Made by a program: the position numbers and the translations under genes
Shown: positions 15,495 through 22,547 of the stretch, one piece after another
Numbering within the stretch: the stretch's first letter is position 1
How the letters are laid out: each line of letters begins with the position of its first letter
Assembly: GCA_016295665.1 (NCBI GenBank)
Contig: JAEDKS010000017.1
Location: 1-22,564 of the forward strand
Reading direction: 5' to 3'
Origin: Clostridia bacterium
Lineage (GTDB): Bacteria > Bacillota > Clostridia > Christensenellales > Aristaeellaceae
Length of the DNA: 22,564 nucleotides
Notes under the pieces: generated by a model
Told to the model about the DNA's origin: nothing
Databases searched by the model: none
Seen by the model: the letters and a program-made list of their open reading frames with translations, nothing else

Positions 15495-16241
15495 TCACAG
15501 CCTCCTGAGCGCAAAGCCGCCGTCCGCGTCCAGCACCTGTCCGGCGGCGTAGTCCAGCAGTCCGGAGGCGCAGGCCAGCACCATCCTCGCCACGTCCTCC
15601 GGCTGACCGAAGCGCCGGATGGGCAGCAGGCCCTCCGCGATGAGCCGCTCGTACTTCTCATGCACCACCCGGGTCATGTCCGTGTCGATGATGCCGGGGC
15701 GCACCTCGAACACCGGGATGCCCGCATCGGCAAGCCGGTCGGCAAAGAGCTTCGTCACCATGCCGACCCCCGCCTTGCTGATGCAGTACTCACCCCGGGA
15801 GGTGCTGGAGGTATAGGCCGAGATGCTGCCGATGTTGACGATGCGGGGATGATAGTCCGTAAGCCCCGCCTGCAGCCCGTCCAACATGAGCCGGGCCGCG
15901 GCCTGACACATGAACAGCGTGCCCTTCAGGTTGATGCCGATGACCCGGTCGAAGCTCGCCTCGTCCATGTCCAGCAGATCCCTGCGTTCCAGGGGCGCCA
16001 CGCCCGCGTTGTTCACCAGCAGATCAAGGCGGCCCCGGGTGTCCGAAACGTGCCGCAGGACGGCCCTGCGCTGGGCCGCGTCGGACACATCGCAGGGGAA
16101 GTAGTCGCAGTCCTCCGGCAGGTCGGCGGGGCGTTCGGGCCGTGTGCCGGAGTACACCACCGAAAAGCCGCTCTCCCGGAGCAGGTCCGCGATGCCGCGA
16201 CCGATGCCACGGCTGGAGCCCGTTACCAGCGCCGTTTTCAC
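15495..16241 (-). CDS. Short-chain dehydrogenase/reductase
   Basis: A 248-aa classical SDR. Seen: cofactor motif TGSSRGIG (7-14), NNAG (77-80), structural Asn104, and the catalytic set Ser139, Tyr152, Lys156 (SISAYTSSTSRGEYCISKAG), with RPGIIDTDMT after the active site. It probably interconverts a ketone and an alcohol with NAD(P)H. The preferred start is GTG 16241, whose GTGA overlaps the stop of the upstream OYE gene by 4 bp; GGGAGGTG lies about 10 nt upstream. It ends 2 bp before the flavoprotein start. Such tight coupling implies a shared pathway. An annotation as FabG would be by homology only, since no fatty-acid genes are near. Confidence 0.92.
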   Translation of the reverse strand: MKTALVTGSSRGIGRGIADLLRESGFSVVYSGTRPERPADLPEDCDYFPCDVSDAAQRRAVLRHVSDTRGRLDLLVNNAGVAPLERRDLLDMDEASFDRVIGINLKGTLFMCQAAARLMLDGLQAGLTDYHPRIVNIGSISAYTSSTSRGEYCISKAGVGMVTKLFADRLADAGIPVFEVRPGIIDTDMTRVVHEKYERLIAEGLLPIRRFGQPEDVARMVLACASGLLDYAAGQVLDADGGFALRRL

Positions 16242-17536
16242 AGCCTGTACACCTCCCTGTCCCGCACCACGCACCCCGCCGGGGTGCCGGCACGCAGCAG
16301 CGCCGCGCAGCCGCCGCAGGTCACGCAGACCCGCTGCGGGTCAAGGCAGCCCCGCTCCCGCGCCTCCCGCACAAAGCCCGGGTCGGCAAAGGCCAGGCGC
16401 CCGAAGCCGCACAGCGCCGCATGACCGCCCGCCACCATGCCGGCCGCCAGGTTCGGGGCAAACTGCCGCAGATAGGAGAAGGCGCTGCCCAGCACGGGCA
16501 CATCGACGGCATGCTGAATCTCGCTCACGCCCCGCATGATGCGCCCGACGCCCTCCAGCGGATGCTCGTCCGGCACATAGTTGCCATGGTCGTAGGGGCG
16601 GTTCACGTGGGGGTTTTTGTAGGGATTGCCCATGGTGATGTTGATGAGGGGAATCCCGAACTCGTCCTTCAGCTCGCGAATAAGCCGGATGGCCTCGGTC
16701 ATGTCCGGCTCAATTCCCTCCCCCTCCCGCACGCCGAAGCCGTAGGGGTAGGCAAAGCCGTCGTAGGCGTTGAGCCGGGAGGTGAGGAAGAAGCGCCCGT
16801 CCGCCAGACCGGCCCGGGCGGCGCGGTAGCAGTTCTTCAGGAAGCGGGTGCGGTTCTCGAAGCTGCCGCCGTAGGCCCCGGGGCGGGTGTAGGCGCTGAG
16901 CAGCTCACAGGCCAGGTAGCGGTGGCAGCATTTCACGTCCATGCCGTCAAAGCCCGCCCGCTGACAGAGACGCGCCGTGGTCTCATAGGCTTCCTCAAGG
17001 CGGCGCAGATCGTCGTCGGAGACCACGCAGGCATCGGGCAGGGGCGTTGGCTCCAGCGGCGGGCAGTGATAGGCGATGAGCGGCGCCGGTGTGCCGTGGG
17101 GCTTGGCATACCTGCCGCTGTGGGTGGCCTGCATGATGAGGATGGGCGCGTAGCCGTTCACCCGCAGGGAGGTCTCGCGAATGTCGTCCGTCAAACGTTT
17201 GAAATCGTCCACATTCTGCTCAGTCAGGTATAGCTGATGGGCGCTGGCCCGGCCCTCCGGCACGGTAGCCACTGCCTCGAACCAGATCAGCCCCGGCCCC
17301 GCCTCGGCAAAGCGGCGGTAGCGGCGGCAGGTCAACGCCCCCGGCGCGCCCTCCTCCGTGCCGTCGGTGCCCTCCATGGGCTGAAAGGCGATGCGGTTCT
17401 CCGCACGGAGCCTGCCCACCGCAAGGGGCCGGTACAGCGCGGAAAGATCCTCCTTCAGGGGAACGAAGGCGTTCAGTGCGGCAGCGCGGTCTGCCACCTC
17501 CCGCAGCGACGCATAATGGAATTTCTCATGCTCCAT
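16238..17536 (-). CDS. Old Yellow Enzyme family NADH:flavin oxidoreductase with C-terminal Cys cluster
   Basis: A 432-aa OYE barrel. Seen: NRIAFQPME, QATHSGR (136-142, FMN contact), HRYLACELLS, and the hallmark YGGSFENR (222-229). Near the C terminus C404, C407, C410 and C422 (CVTCGGC then x11-C) match the 4Fe-4S site of the trimethylamine dehydrogenase/dienoyl-CoA reductase subgroup. The following FAD/NAD domain of those enzymes (another 230 or so residues) is missing; the protein ends 10 residues after the last Cys, so electrons must come from a partner, perhaps the flavoprotein two genes on. ATG 17536 has AAGGAG 8 nt upstream. First gene of a four-gene operon. Confidence 0.92.
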   Translation of the reverse strand: MEHEKFHYASLREVADRAAALNAFVPLKEDLSALYRPLAVGRLRAENRIAFQPMEGTDGTEEGAPGALTCRRYRRFAEAGPGLIWFEAVATVPEGRASAHQLYLTEQNVDDFKRLTDDIRETSLRVNGYAPILIMQATHSGRYAKPHGTPAPLIAYHCPPLEPTPLPDACVVSDDDLRRLEEAYETTARLCQRAGFDGMDVKCCHRYLACELLSAYTRPGAYGGSFENRTRFLKNCYRAARAGLADGRFFLTSRLNAYDGFAYPYGFGVREGEGIEPDMTEAIRLIRELKDEFGIPLINITMGNPYKNPHVNRPYDHGNYVPDEHPLEGVGRIMRGVSEIQHAVDVPVLGSAFSYLRQFAPNLAAGMVAGGHAALCGFGRLAFADPGFVREARERGCLDPQRVCVTCGGCAALLRAGTPAGCVVRDREVYRL

Positions 17537-17582
17537 CCATCTCTCTCCTTCCGTTTCTCTTTTGCTCCGCAGGCTTTGTTAC

Positions 17583-17611
17583 AGTATATACCATCCCCGC
17601 GCTTTCTTCAA
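17583..17611 (-). promoter_or_regulatory. Promoter for the OYE-SDR-flavoprotein-GH2 operon
   Basis: On the minus strand TTGAAG (17611-17606), 17-bp spacer, TATACT (17588-17583), 47 bp before the OYE start. I see no regulator gene next to the operon and no obvious operator. Confidence 0.72.
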
Positions 17612-17721
17612 CCGGGAATGTGCCCGGCCCTGCGGCGTATCGGAAAAAAGATGGAGCCGTCAGCAAAAAGCCGTGCCGCCAGACCGTGACACGACGGGAT
17701 TTCCCTGTTCCCCGTATGGAG

Positions 17722-17754
17722 AAAAAGCGCCCGTCTCCCCTCAGGAGACAGGCG
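17722..17754 (-). terminator. Rho-independent terminator of the trmL-UDG operon
   Basis: On the minus strand CGCCTGTCTCC (17754-17744) pairs with GGAGACGGGCG (17738-17728) through 11 bp with one G-U pair and a 5-nt loop, followed by CTTTTT. Confidence 0.88.
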
Positions 17755-17766
17755 GTGCGCTCGTTT

Positions 17767-18366
17767 TTACCGTCCTCCCGCGTCCAGCACGCCCCGCAGC
17801 GCCCGCAGATCCTCCTCATAGACGGCCTGCAGCGCCCGGTTGTAGATGATGGAGGCCGGGTGGTACAGCGGAAACAGCGCAAAGGTGCCCTCGCTGCCGG
17901 AGAAGCGCACCGTCGCCTGCTGCGTCTGCCCGTGCAGCTGCCCGATGGTCACGCCGTCCCCCAGGAGCGCGTGGAGCGCCGTGTTGCCCAGGGTGACCAG
18001 CAGCCGGGGCTGCACCAGCAGAATCTCCTCCCGGAGCCAGGGGGTGAACAGCGCCAGCTCCTCCCGGTTCGGGGGTCGGTTCGACACGCTACCCCGGGCG
18101 CTGACCTTTGTGGGCCTGACCTTCACCACGTTGCTGATGTAGATCTCCTCCCGGCGGAGCGCCACTGCCTCCAGAAAGCCATCCAGATTCTTGCCCGCCT
18201 TGCCCACGAAGGGGCGGCGCTGCAGCGTCTCCTGCTCCCCGGGGGCCTCGCCGATGAGCATCACCGGCGGATGGTCGCTCTGCCCCTCCCCGAACACCAG
18301 CACCTTCTCCTCCGCAGGCCACAGCCCCGAGAAGAAGTCCCGGCAGCGCTGACGATACTTTTCCAT
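17767..18366 (-). CDS. Family-4-like uracil-DNA glycosylase lacking the Fe-S cysteines
   Basis: A 199-aa member of the uracil-DNA glycosylase superfamily. Seen: motif 1 MLIGEAPGEQE (36-46), PFVGKAGKNLD (52-62), NVVKVRPTK (79-87), NRPPNREEL and the base-recognition motif LYHPAS near the C terminus. Family 4 enzymes bind 4Fe-4S through four Cys; here only C8 is near the N terminus, the VKCRPP Cys is V83, and the later ligand position is Phe/Thr. It is therefore cluster-free, and either a different subfamily or a diverged duplicate of the gene immediately upstream (71 bp away). Whether it excises uracil is unknown. Last gene of the operon. Confidence 0.85.
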   Translation of the reverse strand: MEKYRQRCRDFFSGLWPAEEKVLVFGEGQSDHPPVMLIGEAPGEQETLQRRPFVGKAGKNLDGFLEAVALRREEIYISNVVKVRPTKVSARGSVSNRPPNREELALFTPWLREEILLVQPRLLVTLGNTALHALLGDGVTIGQLHGQTQQATVRFSGSEGTFALFPLYHPASIIYNRALQAVYEEDLRALRGVLDAGGR

Positions 18367-18436
18367 GATTACAGACCGCCTTTCCCTGCGGATTCAGCTT
18401 GCCCGCCCCTGCGGGCGGCTATGCGGCACGGAGAGG

Positions 18437-19027
18437 TCAGCTCCCCGTGCCGTAGAGATCGTCATAGAGGTGCAGCTCCATCAGCTTGTCCCGGAGCCGC
18501 TGCATATCCTCCCAGGCCTCCCGCTTCTTGTCCGGATCCCGCAGCAGCGCCGAGGGGTGGAAGGTGGGCATCATCCAGACGCCCTTGCGCTCGAACCACT
18601 GCCCCCGGTCGCGGGTGATGCGAATCTCTGGGCCCAGGGTGTTCTTCGCCGCCGTGGAGCCCAGCAGCACGATGACCCGGGGGCGCACCAGCGCCACCTG
18701 CATCCGCAGGTGCAGCATGCAGGCCGCTGCCTCCTCCTCCGTGGGCACCCGGTTGTGAGGCGGGCGACACTTGACGATGTTGCAGATGTACACCCGATCC
18801 CGGGGCAGACCGATGGCGAGGAGCATCCGCGTCAGCAGCTGCCCCGCCGGGCCGACAAACGCCAGCCCCTCCTCGTCCTCCACCTGACCGGGGCCCTCGC
18901 CGATGAGCATCAGCGGCGCATGGATGTCCCCCTGTCCCGGCACCTTGTGGTGGATGCCCTGATACAGGCCGCACATCCCGCAGGCCGCCACCTGACTGTC
19001 AAACAGCTCCCAAGTGATCTCCGGCAC
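18437..19027 (-). CDS. Family 4 uracil-DNA glycosylase (Fe-S type)
   Basis: A 196-aa enzyme removing uracil from DNA at the start of base-excision repair. Seen: four cysteines C16, C19 (CGMC), C87 (VKCRPP) and C103, the 16-residue spacing of the last two matching known family 4 clusters; motif 1 LIGEGPGQVED (41-51); AFVGPAGQLL; and motif 2 TFHPSALLR. GTG 19027 is the start, 8 nt after AAAGGAGG; the ATG nearer the ribosome binding site is in another frame and stops after 11 codons. It lies between the MATE gene (25 bp) and a second, cysteine-less paralog. A hairpin spans its stop codon (GGCACGG/CCGTGCC) without a T tail. Confidence 0.94.
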   Translation of the reverse strand: MPEITWELFDSQVAACGMCGLYQGIHHKVPGQGDIHAPLMLIGEGPGQVEDEEGLAFVGPAGQLLTRMLLAIGLPRDRVYICNIVKCRPPHNRVPTEEEAAACMLHLRMQVALVRPRVIVLLGSTAAKNTLGPEIRITRDRGQWFERKGVWMMPTFHPSALLRDPDKKREAWEDMQRLRDKLMELHLYDDLYGTGS

Positions 19028-19051
19028 GGTTCATGCCTCCTTTGCAGCAGA

Positions 19052-20404
19052 TCATTCGTCCCGCCCGCTCCGGCGGCTGCGCAGGTACAGCGGTACCTCC
19101 CAGAGCAGCATGACGCTCCAGCCGATGGCACAGGCGCAGGCGATGCCGCGAAGCCCCAGGCCCGGGGCCAGCAGAAAGGTGAACACCACCCGCAGCACCG
19201 TCTGAATCAGCGTCGCCGCCAGGGTGACCCGCATCCGCCCGCAGCCCCGGAAATATCCCTGCACCCCGTTGGTCATGGCGGGCAGCAGATAGAAAAGGGC
19301 CATGAGTCCCAGATAGTCCCCGCCGATGTCCGCCAGCGCCGCGTCCTCCGTCGCGGTGAACAGCGACAGCACCGGGCCCCGGAGCAGCAGCACCGCCGCG
19401 CACAGCAGCGCCCAGTAGCCCGCCTCCAGCGCCAGCCCCGTGCGGAAGCCCCGGTGAATCCGCTCCCGGTCGAAGTCCCGCTCCGCCCGGGCACGGCCCC
19501 GGTTCTGTGCCACGAAGGTGGTGATGCCGTGGGCGATGCTCTGCTCCGGGGCAAAGGCGAAGTCATCCACCCGCGTCACCGCGTTCCAGGCCGCGATAAC
19601 CTCCATGCCCAGCCCGTTCACGCAGCCCTGGATGAGCAGCTTTCCCACCGGCTGCACCGCCTGCTGCAGCGCCGTGACGGTGCCGTAGCGCAGCGTCCGG
19701 CCCAGCAGCGGCCCGTCGATGCGCCACTCGCCGCGCCCGGGCGAGAGCAGCGGCACCCGGCGCCGGATGTGGTGCCAGGCCAGACCTGCAGACACCGCCT
19801 CCGCCGCCACCGTGGTCAGCGCCGAGCAGCGGATGCCAAAGCCCAGCCCGCCAATCAGCACCAGATCCAGCGCCGCGTTCAGCACCGAGGAGCACACCAG
19901 GAAGCGCAGGGGCGTCCTGGCATCCCCCACGCTTTTGAGGGCGGAGGCCAGCGCGTTGTAAAACCAGGTGAAGGGAATCCCCAGAAAGATGATGCGCAGG
20001 TAGCTGCCGGTTATCTCCATCAGCTCCTCCGGCGCCTGCAGCAGACGCAGCAGCGGCCCGGCGCACAGGATGCCCGGCACCGTCACCGCCACCGAGAAGC
20101 CCGCGCCGAACAGCAGCACGGTGGAGAGCTCCCGCCGCAGCAGCGCCTCCTCCCCGGCGCCGAAGAAGCCGCTCATCAGCACCCCCGCGCCCAGGCTCAG
20201 CCCCGAGATGAACAGGATGAGCAGATTCATTACCGGTCCGGCAATCCCCTCCGCCGCCAGCGCCTCCTGCCCGATGAAGCGGCCCGCGATGACCGCGTCC
20301 ACCAGGTTGTAGGTCAGCTGAAACAGATTGCCCAGCATCAGCGGCACGGCATAGCGCAGCAGCGCCGGACCGATGGGACCCCGGGTCATGTCCGTCTGTG
20401 CCAT
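19052..20404 (-). CDS. MATE family efflux transporter
   Basis: A 450-aa integral membrane protein with the twelve-helix, two-halved pattern of MATE cation antiporters. Seen: GPALLRYAVPLMLGNLFQLTYN at the N terminus, followed by VDAVIAGRFIGQEALAA, typical of the family, and the matching second half from about residue 235 (ALQQAVQPVGKLLIQGCVNG). It exports drugs or metabolites in exchange for Na+ or H+; the substrate cannot be read from sequence. GAGGG lies about 7 nt before ATG 20404. It sits within an operon otherwise of nucleic-acid enzymes, 31 bp after a small membrane protein gene and 25 bp before a DNA glycosylase gene. Confidence 0.94.
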   Translation of the reverse strand: MAQTDMTRGPIGPALLRYAVPLMLGNLFQLTYNLVDAVIAGRFIGQEALAAEGIAGPVMNLLILFISGLSLGAGVLMSGFFGAGEEALLRRELSTVLLFGAGFSVAVTVPGILCAGPLLRLLQAPEELMEITGSYLRIIFLGIPFTWFYNALASALKSVGDARTPLRFLVCSSVLNAALDLVLIGGLGFGIRCSALTTVAAEAVSAGLAWHHIRRRVPLLSPGRGEWRIDGPLLGRTLRYGTVTALQQAVQPVGKLLIQGCVNGLGMEVIAAWNAVTRVDDFAFAPEQSIAHGITTFVAQNRGRARAERDFDRERIHRGFRTGLALEAGYWALLCAAVLLLRGPVLSLFTATEDAALADIGGDYLGLMALFYLLPAMTNGVQGYFRGCGRMRVTLAATLIQTVLRVVFTFLLAPGLGLRGIACACAIGWSVMLLWEVPLYLRSRRSGRDE

Positions 20405-20434
20405 CCAATGCCCTCTTTCGTCGCCCTCGCGGGG

Positions 20435-20752
20435 TTACATGCGCATCTGCAGCAGGTCAAAGGACTGAACCATGTCCGAGCAGACCCAGTTCACCAGGCT
20501 GATGAGCACGGCAAGCAGCACGAGAATCAGCGCCGTGCCCGCGATCACGCCCAGAAAGTCCCCCACGCCCGCGATCACCCGGAAGGTGCCCCGGCGGCGC
20601 TCCTCCTGCTCCTCCTCGTAGGTCATGGGGCCGTCGTAATCCTGCGGCAGCTCGTCGTTGTCCAGCTCGTTGTAGGGATCGTCGTCCTCCACCGGGTGCA
20701 GGAACTTGCGCTCATGCTGCTCGTTGTCGTCCTGATTCGCAAAATAGGCCAT
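20435..20752 (-). CDS. Small acidic single-pass membrane protein
   Basis: A 105-aa protein I do not recognise. The first 55 residues are very acidic and polar (EDDDPYNELDNDELPQDYDG, then EEEQEERRR), with one membrane helix at about 66-90 (GVIAGTALILVLLAVLISLV) and a short tail. The Arg cluster just before the helix predicts a cytoplasmic acidic domain. ATG 20752 is chosen because AGGAG lies about 9 nt upstream; it also begins after the trmL stop. Acidic single-pass proteins of this type are common next to housekeeping genes in Clostridia, without assigned role. Confidence 0.8.
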   Translation of the reverse strand: MAYFANQDDNEQHERKFLHPVEDDDPYNELDNDELPQDYDGPMTYEEEQEERRRGTFRVIAGVGDFLGVIAGTALILVLLAVLISLVNWVCSDMVQSFDLLQMRM

Positions 20753-20766
20753 GGTCTTGTCTCCTG

Positions 20767-21288
20767 TCAAACGTAGTCCAGCCAGGGCGCGTCAGCTTCC
20801 TCGCGCCCCGTCAGGTGCCCCTCGGCACACAGGCCCGGGAAATTTAGCTGCCGCAGCGCCTCATAGAGCACCACCGCCACGGAGTTGGACAGATTCAGAC
20901 TGCGGGCCTCCGGGCGCATGGGAATGCGGATGCAGCGATCGTAGCACCTCTCCAGCAGGTTCTCCGGCAGTCCCCGCGTCTCGCAGCCGAACACCAGAAA
21001 GTCCCCGTCCTGATACACGGCCTCCGTGTAGCCCCGGGGTGCCTTGGTGGAGGCCAGGTGCAGCCTTGCCCTGGGATGCGCCGCCAGAAACGCCTCCATC
21101 GACGGCCAGGTGCGGTAGGTCATCAGATGCCAGTAGTCCAGTCCCGCCCGCTTCAGATAGCGGTCCGACAGGGAGAACCCCAGCGGCTCGATCAGATGCA
21201 GCTCCGCGCCGGTGGCGGCGCAGGTGCGGGCGATATTGCCCGTGTTCTGCGGAATCTCCGGGTTGACCAGCACAATGCCCAGCGCCAT
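20767..21288 (-). CDS. trmL: tRNA (cytidine(34)-2'-O)-methyltransferase
   Basis: A 173-aa SPOUT methyltransferase that modifies the wobble base of tRNA-Leu. Seen: NPEIPQNTGNIARTCAATG (motif 1), RAGLDYWHL, the SAM-binding knot FGCETRGLP, and motif 3 LNLSNSVAVVLYEALRQ. The length equals that of the family. ATG 21288 lies 7 nt after AAGGAGGT; the open frame continuing 5' to 21513 crosses the promoter and is not coding. It is first in an operon with a small membrane protein, a MATE exporter and two uracil-DNA glycosylases, with gaps of 14-70 bp. Confidence 0.95.
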   Translation of the reverse strand: MALGIVLVNPEIPQNTGNIARTCAATGAELHLIEPLGFSLSDRYLKRAGLDYWHLMTYRTWPSMEAFLAAHPRARLHLASTKAPRGYTEAVYQDGDFLVFGCETRGLPENLLERCYDRCIRIPMRPEARSLNLSNSVAVVLYEALRQLNFPGLCAEGHLTGREEADAPWLDYV

Positions 21289-21316
21289 GGGCGGCACCTC
21301 CTTCGCGTTCCTTTCT

Positions 21317-21345
21317 ATTATAGCCCCTGCGCGCCGCTTGCGCAA
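21317..21345 (-). promoter_or_regulatory. Promoter for the trmL operon
   Basis: On the minus strand TTGCGC (21345-21340), 17-bp spacer, TATAAT (21322-21317), 28 bp before the trmL start. The -35 box lies inside an 18-bp palindrome. Confidence 0.75.
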
Positions 21346-21350
21346 GCGGC
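21333..21350. repeat. Perfect 18-bp palindrome overlapping the trmL -35 box
   Basis: GCCGCTTGCGCAAGCGGC is self-complementary over all 18 bases with no loop, in the divergent intergenic region. Its position on the -35 element fits an operator for a dimeric regulator; as RNA it would lack a proper loop, so a terminator is unlikely. Confidence 0.7.
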
Positions 21351-21411
21351 TGGAGCGGGGTTTCCCATGGAAATTCCTGCCCCGCGCCCGCCCCCGGGCG
21401 CAAAGCGGGGG

Positions 21412-21440
21412 TTGACAGCCGGCGCGGAATGGGGTATGCT
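21412..21440 (+). promoter_or_regulatory. Sigma-A promoter for the YARHG gene
   Basis: TTGACA (21412-21417), 17-bp spacer, TATGCT (21435-21440). The leader to ATG 21497 is about 50 nt. It diverges from the trmL promoter about 70 bp away. Confidence 0.82.
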
Positions 21441-21496
21441 GTTCCCATCTCCCTTTCGTTCCCTTTTCCTGTCCCGATGTCAAAGGAGGTTCCCTG

Positions 21497-22393
21497 ATGA
21501 TGAAACGAAGCATCCTCCGCGTGCTGTCCCTGCTGCTCCTGCTCTGCCTGCTGCCCGCCGCCGCGCTGGGCGAGCGCTCCTACCTGATTCCCGACAGCGA
21601 TACCCGCGAGCTGACCCGGGACGAGCTCTGGCAGTGGGACTATGAGTCCCTGGGCTACATCCTCAACGAGCTCTTCGCCCGCCACGGCTACAACTTCATT
21701 CCGGGGGAGAAGTACGACTACTACTTCCGCTGCATGCCCTGGTACACCCCCAACGCCAACCCCAACAACCAGGAGGCCTGCTATCCCCAGCTGACCAGCG
21801 TGGAATGGGCCAACGAGCGGCTCATCAAGGACGTCCGCGCCGAGATGCGCGCCCTTGGCACCCAGAACAGCGGCGGTCTGTCCGTGTGGGACTACTTCTC
21901 CACCGGCTTTGATACGCTGCAGGGCTTCGTCTATCTCCAGCTCAAGACCGGACAGCAGCTGCCCGTCTACTCCGCGCCCTCCACTGGCAGCTACCGGGGT
22001 GCCAACGGCAAGGCCGCCGTGTCCACCAACGGCAACGTGTTCGCCGCCGGCTGGGAGAGCGGCTGGCTGCTGGTGATGTACGAAACGAACAACGGCTCCG
22101 TGCGCGTGGGCTACGTCAGCAGCGGGGACATTCGGGGCTCCGTGCCGCTGAACACCCTGCTGACCTTCGACTACCTCCCCGCCACCACCACCGCCGCCTG
22201 CCAGCTCACCGACGACCCCGCCCGGTGCTACGCGCCCATCGCCACCCTGCCGGAGGGCACCCGGGTCACCTACCTGACCACCTTCTTCAACAACTACGCC
22301 TGGGATTATGTGGAGGCCACCGTACAGGGGCAGACCGTCCGAGGCTTCCTCCGCTCCGGAAGCCTCGACATCCAGCAAAACGAGGAAAAATAA
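21497..22393 (+). CDS. Secreted YARHG domain protein
   Basis: A 298-aa exported protein. AAAGGAGGT (21482-21490) is 6 nt before ATG 21497. The signal peptide is MMKRSILRVLSLLLLLCLLP and following AAALG, with cleavage near residue 25. Residues about 37-95 form a YARHG domain (LGYILNELFARHGYNF then YFRCMPWYTPN), a short extracellular module often found in envelope-associated Firmicute proteins. The remainder has two SH3-like beta-rich stretches (QQLPVYSAPSTGSYRG with GYVSSGDIRG, and ATLPEGTRVTYLT with VRGFLRSGSL), as in bacterial SH3 domains that bind cell wall. There is no anchor motif. It may bind peptidoglycan; the function is unassigned. Confidence 0.85.
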   Translation: MMKRSILRVLSLLLLLCLLPAAALGERSYLIPDSDTRELTRDELWQWDYESLGYILNELFARHGYNFIPGEKYDYYFRCMPWYTPNANPNNQEACYPQLTSVEWANERLIKDVRAEMRALGTQNSGGLSVWDYFSTGFDTLQGFVYLQLKTGQQLPVYSAPSTGSYRGANGKAAVSTNGNVFAAGWESGWLLVMYETNNGSVRVGYVSSGDIRGSVPLNTLLTFDYLPATTTAACQLTDDPARCYAPIATLPEGTRVTYLTTFFNNYAWDYVEATVQGQTVRGFLRSGSLDIQQNEEK

Positions 22394-22433
22394 GCTCCTT
22401 CGGCCCGTCGCACCCGTCGGTTGCGGAATTTCC

Positions 22434-22464
22434 AAGGCCGGTTGCTGGCCTGCAACCGGCCTTT
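22434..22464 (+). terminator. Rho-independent terminator after the YARHG gene
   Basis: AAGGCCGGTTGC (22434-22445) and GCAACCGGCCTT (22452-22463) form a perfect 12-bp stem with a 6-nt loop, followed by TTTG. Confidence 0.88.
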
Positions 22465-22540
22465 GCGCTATGCTGACCATGCACCGCAGCCCACGGGCAG
22501 AGCGGAAAAGAAAGACTAACTATTAAAAGTCAAGCCCATA

Positions 22541-22547
22541 AGGAGGT
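22541..22547 (+). promoter_or_regulatory. Strong ribosome-binding-site-like sequence at the window edge
   Basis: AGGAGGT lies 17 nt before the window end. No well-spaced start codon follows inside the window; GTG 22546 overlaps it. It may belong to a gene beginning beyond the edge, but the spacing would be long. Confidence 0.3.

Noticed and set aside
11884..15552. Very long open frame on the + strand (over 1,200 codons)
   Set aside because: It is antisense to the GH2 and flavoprotein genes, which carry full catalytic motifs. Its translation is Arg/His/Pro/Ala-rich with no domain; long antisense frames are expected in GC-rich DNA.
11950..17536. Direct assignment as an equol or bile-acid operon
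   Set aside because: Only enzyme classes match. The racemase, CoA-handling genes and the full-length OYE are missing, so the substrate cannot be named.
18365..20776. About 800-codon open frame on the + strand
   Set aside because: Antisense to the UDG and MATE genes; Gln/His/Arg-rich translation without recognisable motifs.
21333..21350. Palindrome as a terminator
   Set aside because: It has no loop or T tail and sits between divergent promoters rather than after a gene.
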